Positions 1-10,824 of a stretch of 29,316 nt of DNA are shown one piece after another. Location of the stretch: contig JAWQRN010000459.1 in the NCBI GenBank assembly GCA_033557685.1, forward strand, positions 1 through 29,316. Direction: 5' to 3'. Origin of the DNA: Sperchopsis tessellata (lineage: Eukaryota > Arthropoda > Insecta > Coleoptera > Hydrophilidae). The position numbers were made by a program, and so were the translations under genes. Below the pieces are notes generated by a model, which saw only the letters and a list, made by a program, of their open reading frames with translations, searched no databases and was not told where the DNA came from. Within the stretch, counting starts at the first letter, position 1; each line of letters begins with the position of its first letter.

Positions 1-130
1 CAAGAAAAACTTTTGATTAAACTTATCTGTGGAAAAGTACCCAATCCTATTTTTATCAAGGCTTGGAAAGGGAAACATTTTCTTTGTCAGTTATTAAAAA
101 ATTACATTAAAATATGTATTTCTTTTCCAG
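1..130 (+). other. intron end upstream of the first visible exon
   Basis: The sequence ends in a pyrimidine tract and AG at 129-130 just before the first exon. The frame stays open upstream from position 13, but that peptide has no family resemblance and joins the exon across a good acceptor. I read it as the end of an intron whose 5' part lies outside the window. Confidence 0.6.
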
Positions 131-288
131 AAAAAATAAGTACCTATACATTTATGAGATCTATAAAAGATCCTCTACCGCCGAGTGTAGCTAGTACCCC
201 AGTTAGATACATGATCCACAATTCATTTATTATTGGTGAAAAAGTTGCAAGACCAGGGATTAACTTTTCAACTGAAAGTGGCTATCAG
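131..288 (+). CDS. SLC6-family transporter, internal exon (loop before TM8)
   Basis: First visible exon of a transporter with the SLC6 fold, an integral plasma-membrane protein. It follows a polypyrimidine/AG acceptor, begins with the last two bases of a codon (upstream intron phase 1), and ends on a complete codon before the donor gtatgc. It encodes about 52 residues containing DPLPPSVAS and ending ESGYQ. This stretch is hydrophilic and is probably the loop region before TM8. On its own it is not diagnostic; it is assigned because it joins in frame, phase 0, to the clear SLC6 exon at 948. TM1 to TM7 and the start codon lie upstream of the window. Confidence 0.7.
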
Positions 289-947
289 GTATGCATTTCT
301 TTTAGTATGAATAATTTGTAACTAAGTGATTTTCAGTATATAAGTATGTATATATTCCATAAAAAAATTCTTGAGACCAAAAAAGAGTACGTTTAGGGTA
401 CTATTTTAAAAATGAGTACGTTTTAAAAAGAAATACAGTTAATAGAAACGGATTCCCAAAAGGAGTAAGGCTGGTCACTTTAATATATTCATGGTAATAA
501 TTCTTTTTAAAGTAACCAGTTACTAGATAATTTTTTATTGAAATATATAAATATCAAATATGCTCTTTTCACCTTCTGTATTTTGCAGTAGATTTACTAT
601 AAAATATTTCCATTTATATGTCTCTCATGTGTTATAGTGTTTCTTTATTTTCATAAAGCAGATTTTACTGTTAATAATTTCTATATGTCTGTTTGTTAAT
701 TTTTTTGTGAATAATATGTGGCATATAAAATAACTCATTAGCGGAATAAACTTTAATATACTTGATTCTTACAAAATATATTTTTTATTAAATTTTGTCT
801 TAAATTGTTAACCTCATGACACTTTTGGATATGGTAAACATTTTTAGATCATATTGAATGACTTGACCTACCTGAAAAGAAAGAAATCCATTGATTTTAT
901 ATTTGAGTGTAGTCAAAATTGTATGCTAATTTGAGATTTATTTTTAG
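289..947 (+). other. intron (659 bp)
   Basis: Donor gtatgc and acceptor tttttag, phase 0. The interior is AT-rich with no recognisable gene or repeat. Confidence 0.75.
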
Positions 948-1202
948 GTTCTTAGGCTAGCCACAGAACTTGTTCCAGCTACATTTGCATTATTAGGTTC
1001 TGAACAGATTTCACCTTTCTGGGCGGTGCTGTTTTATTTCATTTTGATACTATTTGGAATAGCTCAACAGTTGGCCATATGGCATTGCTTGATTACAGGA
1101 ATTATGGCTATAAAAGCAAAAGTTTTGAAGTCATGGGAAACTACAATAACTTTTTTCAGCTGCGCATGTGGATTTGTTTTGGGTCTTCCAATGACAACGG
1201 AG
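948..1202 (+). CDS. SLC6-family transporter exon, TM8 and TM9
   Basis: Exactly 85 codons between acceptor tttttag and donor gtaagc, phase 0 at both ends. The peptide runs VLRLATELVPATFALLGSEQ, then a long hydrophobic helix (FWAVLFYFILILFGIAQQLA), then a second helix ending FVLGLPMTTE. This matches the SLC6 order in which TM8 follows a short S-P-x-W-A/S-V-L-F motif and TM9 ends in LGLP. The TM8 position that is normally G-(L/I)-(D/T)-S and binds sodium at the Na2 site reads GIAQ here, so both polar ligands look replaced (alignment by eye). Family assignment is confident; the transported substrate cannot be inferred. Confidence 0.9.
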
Positions 1203-1353
1203 GTAAGCTATATTTCTCTCGTCTTAATTTATTTGAAAAACCATTTAAATTGAAACATGAATTAATAAGTTCGGTTTTAATACATATAAATATGTTGAAG
1301 TTGATTGGTCCGTGCACCATGGTTAATTATTTTTTTTAATTTACTAAATTAAA

Positions 1354-1354
1354 A

Positions 1355-1414
<60 letters not shown>

Positions 1415-1442
1415 GTATATATATATATGTGTATATATATAT
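1354..1442. repeat. TA-dinucleotide microsatellite
   Basis: Nearly uninterrupted alternating TA with a few C/G substitutions (acatat, atgtat, gtgtat). It lies in the intron after the TM9 exon. The open frame that crosses it on the other strand is only the repeat translated. Confidence 0.95.
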
Positions 1443-2667
1443 GGTAGAGAAATACACGTGAGTATTCTGGTTGAATATTAAAAATGTTAAGACGTTCAGT
1501 TTTGTGCATGAATGGGTATCCAAATGCCGGAAATAGCTATTTCGCATCACCAGTGCTCCTCAGTATGGCTAGGTACTGGACCTACCAAAACACACAGCAA
1601 AACTGACTGCTATAAATGTAAACAACTTACTAAGAAAAGTGTCATATATGCAAATACCGTCTCATGAAGTGTGGTGAAATCTTGTGTCAGTGATCACCAA
1701 CACAACAAAACTCAAGGTGGGAATGTAAAACAAAGATAAGTGATATAAATATTAAGTGCACAAAACTGAATGTATTATTCCTTTTAATATTAAACCCGAA
1801 TGCCAAGGAGTATTTTTCTACTGTATCTATTGTTACTGGCAAGAATCTTTCTAAATGTGTATGTATGTATATATTTATATATATTTTTGAATATAACTAT
1901 CTTTGTCAAATTTAAAATAAAATACTGAGTTCGATAATCGAAACATCGATTATGAATGAGTGATTGCTTTACAATTTTAACTGATACAAAAATTTGTATA
2001 CATAATTTCAATGTATAACACTTCATATTTTTTTAATGTATATCAAATTATAATTCACAACCTGCATTGATCATATTTACTAACTTAAAATTGTCTACAT
2101 TTAATTTTATAGTTGTATCAACAAATGCAATTATATTCAAAGATATAAAACAAATTTCTGTGCCTATACGTACAGTACAGGATATAAAATCAATTTGGTG
2201 GAAAGATCTGGCGTATTAACCAAACGACAGTGAATTAGTGGGAATGTGGTGTAACAAATTGCACAGAGCAGCAAAGAATTTGTATTAAATGTTTATTATT
2301 TTTCTTGGAACTACATTTTAGTTAATCACCACATAGCCAACTGATATTGGAACAACTTAGTAAAGAATCCTATTTTTAGTGCATCACTGGATGCTGAAAA
2401 ATTTCCCAGTCGCTGGTAATTGGGCATAGAAGCAGATAGTTATCATAAGGATCCGGGCTTCAAATATCAAGATAGTGACTTTTATGTTTATTTTTATTAA
2501 TTTTCTACTTTCCCTTAGGGAGTAAAAAAATTTTGTAATCATGGAAATAATTCGATAAAATAAATGTGTCACCCGAAAGTTCAGCCAAAATTTCTTAACA
2601 CATTTCTTTTCTATACAGTTTTTTCTGAAATGTAAGCAGTGAGGAACACACATTTTTCATGCACAAA

Positions 2668-2762
2668 TCATGCAAAATTCCCAGGTGAGATAGTCTACTT
2701 CCTTGTGTCACTGATTGGCCATAGTAATGAAAAGAGATCAACATAAAATAAATAAATAAAAT
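2668..2762 (+). repeat. SINE 3' fragment, copy 1
   Basis: It shares gcaaaattcccaggtg, an intervening block and ggccatag with the other two SINE copies, then ends in an AAATAAATAAATAAA-type tail. Only the 3' part of the element is present, as expected for 5'-truncated SINE insertion. Confidence 0.75.
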
Positions 2763-2799
2763 TTAAATATTAAGGACCCTTATTTCTGATATAAGTAGT

Positions 2800-3105
2800 A
2801 GAGTTTGTTTACTTGTTTATTTAATGTCGGCTTATTTCTGCTGCTATGGCTAATCACCGACGCTTAGGGATTAGGCTCCTTCACCTGGGAATTTTTCTGC
2901 ATCTAGTGTTCAAACTGGAATTGGGTTCTTTAACATGCACGTGGTCTTCATTTTACCTACAATACACAGGACCCACCGTATTACGTCCCTCTTGGAAGAT
3001 AAGCACCACAAAGACTTTTCCCTAATAACAAAAAGCTGACCGTCTCTGGGATTCGAACCCGAGACCCCATGCTTAGTAGCCTAGTACTTAACCACATGTA
3101 GATCT
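2800..3105 (-). repeat. tRNA-derived SINE, near full length, copy 2
   Basis: Read on the - strand, the head has a box A-like TGGTTAAGTACTAGG (3094-3080) and a perfect box B GGTTCGAATCC (3059-3049), the internal RNA polymerase III promoter of a tRNA. The body includes CACGTGCATGTTAAAGAACC and AAAATTCCCAGGTG, and the 3' end is an AAATAAAC-like tail. A/B box spacing is about 35 nt, slightly shorter than in a tRNA. No aminoacyl stem pairing is evident, so this is a SINE head rather than a working tRNA gene. The two other copies match its body. Confidence 0.8.
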
Positions 3106-3581
3106 TGCAGTGCCAGATTTTCATCTTTTTGCATCATGTCTTCAGTTCGGGGTTCCATGGATCAGTTGTACATTGATTTCCTACCCCATTGAAAGAGTCT
3201 AAAGCATTATTTTACCTGAAAATAATACGTTAGTTCATCTTGTCCATATACAGTGGCCATCCTGCATGTATGACTGCAACAATCTTATTATCCAACGTCA
3301 TCTCGGTAATCTTATAAGTACTAAAGTATTCAGTTTTTTTTTTTGGTTAGGAATAAACATTTTTACCATGTGAAATTTAAAAATGTTTACGATGCGTGAT
3401 GGGAACAGCTGTTGCTGATTAAGGTTTCCCCTGTTTTACATAGTGATTGCACAATAGATATACCAACCTAATACTGAAGTGCACAATTAGTGGTAATGTT
3501 TTAAGGTCACACCTGATCTTTTTTGGGTTTCTTCTGTTAGTTCAAAGCAGTTGCATAAAACATTATTTTCAATAGATCCCT

Positions 3582-3725
3582 TGTGAGGTAGGTAATTGAG
3601 ACCAAGTGCATGTTAATGAACCTGATTGTAAATAGAATATTCGGTGCTGCAAAATTCCCAGGTGTGGTAGTCTAATCTCTGGTGCCAGTGAATGGCCATA
3701 GCAGTAGAAATATGCTGATGATATA
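3582..3725 (+). repeat. SINE body fragment, copy 3
   Basis: It matches the copy 2 body from the segment before gaccaagtgcatgttaatga through gcaaaattcccaggtg to ggccatagcagtagaaat. It lacks the tRNA head and the A-rich tail and is more diverged than copy 2. Confidence 0.75.
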
Positions 3726-3842
3726 TAGAAGTACATTATGAAGTGTTAAGTGTTATGAGGGAATTTCGATTTGAGATCTAGAGTCAAAAATAAACACTTA
3801 AGCTTTTAGCATTGATTGCGGGATTGGATTAATCCTAATATT

Positions 3843-4070
3843 GATCAACTGGAAGTGGTACTTTGCCTTTGTATAAGTGCCAGTGTTTTTTACTAGCTCT
3901 AAATTGTTTGAGCTAAGAAGACAAACATTCATATTTAAGTGTGTGTATCCCAGTGAAATTTGGAGTAAATCGATCAACTGAAAGTAGTACTTTGTTTGTC
4001 TATGATTTCTCTAGCGCCTAAACAAATTAATATTATATTTGAGATCCCAGAAAATTTTTAATGAAATTAA
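3843..4070 (+). repeat. weak diverged tandem duplication
   Basis: gatcaactggaagtggtact at 3843 recurs as gatcaactgaaagtagtact at 3972. Looser resemblance follows both copies (ctag then c/taaa, a TTTGAG element, then tcccag). The period is about 129 bp. The rest of each unit has diverged strongly, so only the lead segment is secure. Confidence 0.5.
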
Positions 4071-5062
4071 TATATGCCACAATACCTTTGTGGCACCAAT
4101 TTTAAAACTTTTTGTCTACAATTGAAATTATTATAAACCAAACTATAGGCTGAATACATCTGAGTTAATATGATATAAACATTTATTTGTTCGAAGTGGG
4201 GTGGGAGAAGATGAAACTATTAAATGTCAGAATAATGGTCATTATCAACTGTCAACTTCACAAAATTGAGCCCGTTTATATACATTTTTCAAATAAGTGG
4301 TTAAGTAGGACATTATAGAACTTTAGGGTTACAATATATTTTTTAAACTAAACTACTTTTAGCTCACTTCATTATAAATAAACAAATAATAAGTTTCTTA
4401 TCATAAATAATGTTTTTACATCATAATCAAAATAATAAAATCTAATCTTATTAAAAGTGCTAAAAGGTCGATAGTTTGAATTGAGGCATAGCTCTTTTTT
4501 TAAATATTTGTATAATTTGAATACATTGGCAATTGAGTATTAATATGTACTCATATTTAACGTAATTATATTTAAAGTAATTAAAAGTTAATCATTTTCT
4601 TTATAATATAAATATAATAATAATATAACAGCAAGATTTTGTTTTATATCAAACTTTTGGTTTGCTAAAAACTCAAATTATTTTGTGTGAGAGGAGAAAT
4701 GTAATCTTTAAATTCAACTAAAACTTTATCATAAATTTAAGGAATAGTGAATAGAAAATAAACAATCTTTGTTTAAATCTTTATTCCAAAACTCAACCAC
4801 GGCTCATTATTTTTAAACGATTATTTTTAACTTTAAGACATTTCACTTCATAAATTTTAACTCATTAAAATCATTATATTTTAATTGCTAGAACCAATCA
4901 AATTAAAATTTTACCGAAAATTTTCCAGTAGGTAAATTGTAAAAATAATTTATGTTTTGACTAGCACTTGTGAGAGGTAAATGTTTTTAAATTATTATTA
5001 CTTTTTAGAGTTGGTCGGCACCTACATCTAGCACTTTTCAGAGCTATATGGCAATCTATAAT

Positions 5063-5167
5063 TAGCACTTTTAAGAGCTACATGTCTTGATAATGTCCCC
5101 TGCAACGGTGCACGAGACGTCGGCAAAACAAAAGTTAACACATGGTTATCTCCCGGAAAACCTGAAG
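5063..5167 (-). repeat. interspersed repeat, inverted copy of the 14.3-kb repeat
   Basis: Its reverse complement runs cttcaggttttccgggagat, then a block ending ggggacattatcaagacatg and aaaagtgcta. The same order is found on the + strand at 14275-14380. An extra tagcacttttcagagcta at 5026 duplicates tagcacttttaagagcta at 5063, so the end is internally reiterated. The family is not one I can name. Confidence 0.75.
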
Positions 5168-5444
5168 GTATTTTTTGTGGCCGTGGAATTCTATACACTG
5201 AATTAAAACTGTAGTCTTTAAAAAATATTTTATCTTTGTTAAAGAGGCTATAAAATAGGCTTTAAGAATATAAATTAAAATAATGAAATACTTCTTAAAA
5301 TAAAAAAGTTGCATCCGGAAAATAAAAAATCATTTTGTTTATCAATAACTTGTAAACTAATGAGTTAAAATATAATTTCCCTAATTTAATGAACATAATC
5401 AATAATATCAAAATCTTTATTTAACTGTTTTAATTTCATTACAG

Positions 5445-5675
5445 TTTGGAATTTATGTTGTTTATTTTTTGGATTTGACTGTTGGTGGATCATGGTGGTT
5501 AATCTTGGTAATTCTGTTACAAATTGTTGCTGTATTCATGGTGAGAGGTCGCCCTTACAGTGGAGATACAGTTGTAACTGCCCTATTTAAATCGACACAC
5601 CAAACATATTTAATAAGTTGGGCGCCATCACTGTTATCATTTATATGGAACGTCATTTTACCAGTTGGGCTGACT
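5445..5675 (+). CDS. SLC6-family transporter exon, TM10 to start of TM11
   Basis: Exactly 77 codons between acceptor attacag and donor gtaagt, phase 0. It begins FGIYVVYFLDLTVGGSWW, the usual SLC6 start of TM10 (G-I-Y followed by L-D), continues through a hydrophobic helix to VRGRPYSGDTV, the intracellular loop, and ends WNVILPVGLT within TM11. The loop is short and polar, as in the family. It joins the preceding exon after MTTE, giving the continuous family motif LGLP-x4-E/Q-x-G-I-Y. There are no internal stops, and hydrophobicity is conserved, so the gene looks intact. Confidence 0.9.
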
Positions 5676-6667
5676 GTAAGTATCTTTAATATTCTTTAAT
5701 ATTAATAAAATATATGGATAGCTAGTTTTAATAAAATATTGTAAAATTGAGAATATTCTTATTGCACTAAAAGTTGTTAAAATAGTCATGTTCATTTTAT
5801 TTTTTATTTGGTTCTGAGAGTAATTTTAATAAATAGCAAATTTGAAATTTGTTGGTAGATTTGTATTTTAGGAAAAAAAAACATGTTTAATAAAATTTTA
5901 ATTTGTGTATCAAATGATGAAAAATAATTGAATCTCAACATGCCTAACCATTTCTAACCTTGTTGGAATTATATGTTGCACAAATATTTGCATGGTGATT
6001 ATTTACACATGTTTTTAATATGAAACTAGTTAAATTCGGTGGTACATATTAATTAGACGTATATTTTACAAACCTATTATCAGTACAATTTTTCGAGGTA
6101 GTAGTTATAGGAGTTTATATGTAAATATGAAACATATTTGTGTCCAGCCAATATATTTAAGTATTTAATTATTGTTCTATAATTCAGATCTAACATTATT
6201 ATATTTATGTCACTCATGAAAATGAATTCAGCAAGAAAAGTGTGTACTAAGTCTGTTGAAAGTGGCCTATATATTGCCATAATATTTATACTCACATCCG
6301 AACACTCAAGTGATTTGCTACTGTAAGATAACGAATTATTTGTATAATATGAATTATATAATTTGTATTTTATAGTTTTATAACTTCAGTTAAAATAATT
6401 ATGTCATAGCCATACAAACCGTCTGACTGTAACATTATTAAAAGTTGATCTTAATTTTTATGTAGCTTTCTTGTATATAAAATGAAGGTTTTAACCTTTT
6501 GTTTTGTTTAATCACAATTGTCTTACGATTTTTTAGATCCTCGCCATCTATACAGTATTTAGCTTTTATCAAAACCTCATCTTCTATTTAAGAAAACCAA
6601 GTAGCCCAAAATAATACTTAAACCAAGAATTATGTGATTGAAAATGCAAGTAATTTTTAAATTTCAG
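5676..6667 (+). other. intron (992 bp)
   Basis: Donor gtaagt, acceptor atttcag, phase 0. AT-rich, with no gene or repeat recognised. Confidence 0.85.
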
Positions 6668-6868
6668 ATATTATGTATTACAACCTTCAAGAATGGAAAC
6701 TTCAGAGAACTTTTTGTATGGCATCATGCACCTACGTTAGAATATTGGCCATTATGGGCAAGACAACTTGGGTCAATGATACAACTACTTCCTGTTCTTT
6801 GTATACCATTAGTAGCTGTTATTCAAAGCTACAGGTATTTAAACAATGGACCACCAGATATTTTGGAT
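6668..6868 (+). CDS. SLC6-family transporter exon, end of TM11 to TM12
   Basis: Exactly 67 codons between acceptor atttcag and donor gtaagt, phase 0. The peptide starts ILCITTF (end of TM11), has an extracellular stretch with LFVWHHAPTLEYWPLWARQL, then the hydrophobic TM12 ending LCIPLVAVIQSYRYL. The W-P-x-W-A order before TM12 and the C-I-P in it are typical of SLC6 transporters. It ends GPPDILD, where the cytoplasmic tail begins. Its splice phases match both neighbours. Confidence 0.9.
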
Positions 6869-7536
6869 GTAAGTATTGCAGTATACAAGGTCATTAATGA
6901 TTAACATGACAAATTTTATTGTAAGTTTATAATTTTATTTCATGCTACAAAGGAGTTCGAAGAGGCAGAAGTAAATTATGTTAGTATTATAATCTTTATT
7001 GTTTTCTATATAAAATTGGCTATAGGATATTTTCTCACACAACAATAGGTCAAGTTAATTTGTAATTCAACTAGGTTTGATTGTAAAGAATGTAATAAAT
7101 AATAATTACAGGGAAAATGTTATTGACCAATAGAAAAAGATAACTAATGTTTAGTATGAAGGAGTTTGAATTACTGGATGTAATTGTATATCTGAAAAGT
7201 TTATAATAGTTCAATTCAGAAGCTGTGGTTTTGAATTATGCAGATGATGTTAGACCTTTTGAGATTAGGAAAAAGTTTAAACAGACACTGTTTTCCGCGA
7301 GGTACATTAAACTGTGGATCTTATATGATGTGAGCTATAATGAACTCTATTCCAGAATGAACTAATCTTTAGTACTGCAATTTTTTATAATTTACGTCTT
7401 TAAGAAATAATAACTAATTCATTTAAGCCCATAGTAATAAGTTAACTACCAAAGAAATCAACATATAACTAAAAGTAAATCATGTTGGCTCGAAATTTAA
7501 CAAATCACTGCGAGTTATTGCAGAAATATGACAACT

Positions 7537-8312
7537 ACCAATTGAAAGCCAATATTGCAGACTGCATGTACTAAATGCTGTGAAACAATGGGAAATTTCG
7601 TGTAGATTAATATGTAATTAGCGTTATGATTATTCAATTGCAATATTGAAACATTGTGATACCTCTCATAATATGCTCACTCACGATCCCAAAGCATATA
7701 TACAAGGAATGAAATATATATTCATACGTGGGGTTCAGCTAATTACTAACATGGGCAGTGCTGATGACGTCTTAATGACAGAAACACGAGTCCACACCAA
7801 TTCGGTTTGTTTCCCATCATTTTACGATGCTTAGTTCATTTCAGTATTTAATATATTGACGTGGCGTGTTTGCTTGATATTTGATTTATCAAATATTAAA
7901 ATAACACATTCATGTACGGCCAAGGAAGCAACAAATTCTTAGGGATACCTACTATTCAGCCGAATGATCATTTTCAACTATCCCACTATACGTAATTTTC
8001 AACTCTCTCGTGCATTGTCCACAGTATTAACATTTTGGGATTTAGTTTTGCAATGTATAAGTCATCCTGTTTTTTCTGTAGTTGTGAATATTTATTGCTA
8101 GAAGAGTGATTTAGAAATGCAATGCTAAACAAAATTCTAACATTATTCGATAAATATCCATCATAGAATTATTTTATAATTTGTACCATTTGTTGTTAGT
8201 ATAATAGTCCATATTGTCACTATTTACTTATTTTAAGATATTCAACAATTGCCTTCATTTCTATGTCTTTTCTCTTCTTAATCTGAGTTACACATATGTT
8301 ATATCAATATGA
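7537..8312 (+). repeat. tandem segmental duplication, left copy
   Basis: The start attgaaagccaatattgcag recurs near 8334. The block cctgttttttctgtagttgt through tagtataatagtccatat to gagttacacatatg recurs in order in the right copy. The offset is about 793 bp at the left end and about 536 bp further in. The left copy therefore carries roughly 257 bp (about 7650-7900) that the right copy lacks. That extra piece holds a 62-codon open frame with no recognisable product. Confidence 0.75.
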
Positions 8313-8329
8313 ATATCACAATGTGAACT

Positions 8330-8909
8330 AACAATTGAAAGCCAATACTCCAGTCTGCATACATCAAATGTTGCAAAACAATTTGAAAACACAATATGAC
8401 TGACATAATCTTTAGTTGCTATTGCAATAAGGAAGGGTTTTATTTGTAAAAAAGGATCCATAGTTAAATGAAAAAATGTGCTACCTACTCTTCAGTAGAA
8501 TGATGATCATTTTCCAATATTCCACAAAACTTAATTTTCTGGTTTTCTCATGGATTAACTACATCATTACCATTTTAAGTTTTGTTTATATGTAAATGAT
8601 CCTGTTTCTTCTGTAGTTGTGAACATGTACTGCAGAAAAAGCGATCAGGAAATTCAGCGCTAAACAAATCTCTAATGTTATTCAATAACTATCTACCTTA
8701 GAACTATTTTATAATTTCTACCATTTTTTAATAGTATAATAGTCCATATAGTGACTATTTGTTTGCTCTTTACAGAAACTTTGCACAAATTCAAAGTTTC
8801 TGATATTTACTTATTGTAAATTTGGAAATTTTCAGTAGTTACCTTCATTTATATTTATTCTTTCCCCTTCTTAATCTGGGTTACACATATGCTATAGTAA
8901 TATGTGTTA
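8330..8909 (+). repeat. tandem segmental duplication, right copy
   Basis: Diverged copy of 7537-8312. It lacks the extra section of the left copy but has gained about 40 bp near 8760-8805 that contains a perfect 11-bp hairpin. Shared landmarks include gaatgatgatcattttc, tttataattt and ttacacatatgctatag. Confidence 0.75.
8773..8802. repeat. 11-bp perfect inverted repeat (hairpin)
   Basis: CAGAAACTTTG at 8773-8783 and CAAAGTTTCTG at 8792-8802, with an 8-base loop. It lies inside the sequence present only in the right copy of the duplication, so it may be a tiny insertion. Confidence 0.7.
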
Positions 8910-10139
8910 ATCTTGTACATTTAAATTTCTATATTCGAGTCACAAACCAACCTTCTTCCTGTTTCTAGTATGATTAAAAAAACTATTTATTTTAGAAAAG
9001 AAAAACTAGATTGTAATTGGTACGTTTGACTTTCTTAGTGAAAGTTCAAAATTTGGAGGTAAATTTAATAGTTTTTGAATCTTATTTATTGAATTTGATA
9101 AATATTTTGGTGCGTCAATAACTTATGTATTTTGCCATTTTCTAAAGTATGTAAATGCATAGTTTAATAATTTCAATTTTTTTATAAATACGTATAAGAG
9201 TAGTGTGGTCCAATAAAACACCAAAGTTGTTAAGAATTAATTTTAATTAGTCAATCTGTTTTAATTCTGTACCTTCCGGAATAAGATGTTTATTCTATAT
9301 CTTCAAAATTATTTGTATTTTAATCCTGAAACTGGGAAATGGAGCCCTGAAACTGTTTGACTAATTTAAAACAATTGGCAACAATTGTGCTGTTTTATTA
9401 CTCTTTTATTCTCTAAATTGTTTTCTACATATTAGAAATATGTGTACTAGTATATCCATTTTTGTATTATTTTCATTAAACATACCGATAAAATGATAGA
9501 TACTTATAGTTTTTAACTGGATTGTTTTCTTCAAAACAACGCAAACTTGTATGCACAAAATCTTACACCTGTATAACTTTACAATAACAAGTATATATAA
9601 GTTATTTGCTTATTCGCATATAGTTTTGGACTAACCTTGACAATATACAATACAATATTCGCAAAAAGTAAAAGAATAAAAAACTGTGTGTTAGAAACAA
9701 ATCCCAAGCTCGTCTAGTCACGAACTAGTTCTAGTATCATTCTTACTACTAGTTCTATTAATAAACATTTTCAACTGATATATAAGGTTATTCAAAATAA
9801 AATTATATTTTGAAATAGCTATCACTTTTTAAAAACTCAACGCAAACGAAAAACAAATTTGTATTTGTAAAGCAATGGGGTTTGTTCATCGAATACATTT
9901 TTTAATTTTGGTTACCGTGGTAATACGTTTCATGATATTCTTTCAAAAGTCATTTGTTTTGCTTACTGAATCATAATTTGCTGTTTTAAAATAGTTTTGA
10001 CTTTATAAGTTGGAATTGATCTTATTCAGTGTTAATATGAATGAAATTTAACAAATGGTATACGATAATTCATAACACAGAAAAATTTAAAAGGTGGATT
10101 ATGTAGTTCAAAGGTTTATAGAAAGTTAATTGGTAAATT

Positions 10140-10440
10140 TGAAAAAAACTGCTTGTGTTACTGATGAAGAAAATCTGGAAGGCCTAAAGTAGCTAGTGAT
10201 GTTAATGTTAAAGTTTTACTTCAGACTGAATAATTAGTCGAATTTAACATCTACTGAATTGAAGTGCTAATCAAGTTGCAAAAGGTCTTCAGATGAGTTA
10301 TACAATGGTTTGGTGAAGAGTTTTTCTATGATTTCATGACTATCGACGAACTGAAAAAGTCCATTGCACAAAAAATTTAAGATATTCCACTAGATATACT
10401 GGAAAATGGTCTTCACAACATTCAAAACATTGTTGTTTGA
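10140..10440 (+). pseudogene. decayed transposase, Tc1/mariner-like remnant
   Basis: One frame, interrupted by stops, reads RKSGRPKVASDVNVKVLLQ, resembling the G-R-P linker and second helix-turn-helix of IS630/Tc1/mariner transposases. Later it reads TIDELKKSIAQKI then DIPLDILENGLHNI, resembling the C-terminal end in which (I/E)-E-L-K-x-x-I is followed by IP-x-x-x-L-x-x-V. The catalytic DDE/D middle is absent, so this is an internally deleted, non-functional relic. The stop codons are TAA, TGA and others in the same frame. I recognise the pattern but not the subfamily. Confidence 0.4.
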
Positions 10441-10824
10441 TGAAGAACAAACTGACAGATGTATTCAACATTTAAACTGAATTAAATAAACTCCATTGCT
10501 TAAGAGTATGAATGTGTTTTTATTTTGTGTACACTTTCATTTTTAAAGAAATTATGGCAACTGCAAATGTAACTTTCTTTTGAATAACCTTATACTAGCC
10601 ACTGAACAATAGTAACGCAGTCCTGTTCAGCCACTTCATTAATTCCCAAATTTTCAACATTTCTGTTTGTGCTCCAAATCTATTGTTTCAGCCCTCAATT
10701 TTAAATTTTCTTCTGTCGATAGTTATACTCTTGAGAAAGCTTTTCCATTTGAAATGAAACTTGAATTGTTTTTCCTTGATTAATTAGTTTTATTTAAATT
10801 AATACCTATATAATGTGATTTCAG

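Larger units (their letters stand above)
1203..5444 (+). other. intron (4242 bp) rich in repeats
   Basis: Donor gtaagc, acceptor ttacag, phase 0. It contains a TA microsatellite, three SINE copies, a short diverged duplication and one copy of an interspersed repeat, listed separately. The 4140-4960 stretch is very AT-rich and shows no gene. Confidence 0.8.
6869..10824 (+). other. intron (3956 bp)
   Basis: Donor gtaagt, acceptor gatttcag, phase 0. It contains a tandem segmental duplication (7.5-8.9 kb) and a decayed transposase (10.1-10.4 kb), listed separately. 8910-10130 is AT-rich with nothing recognised. Confidence 0.8.

Noticed and set aside
13..130. Coding extension upstream of the first visible exon
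   Set aside because: A good acceptor lies at 129-130, and the upstream peptide shows no similarity to SLC6 proteins.
1344..1550. Open frame on the - strand rich in Ile and Tyr
   Set aside because: It is the TA microsatellite translated.
3040..3105. A tRNA gene on the - strand
   Set aside because: Box A and B are present but there are no pairing acceptor or anticodon stems, and the sequence continues into a SINE body shared by two other copies.
6094..6116. gaggtagtagttataggagt resembles the let-7 microRNA
   Set aside because: It lacks two bases of the mature sequence, and no complementary arm is found within about 100 bases downstream, so no hairpin precursor forms.
7646..7834. 62-codon + strand frame in the last intron
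   Set aside because: No motif, no splice support and not conserved in the second copy of the duplication. Kept only as a remark.
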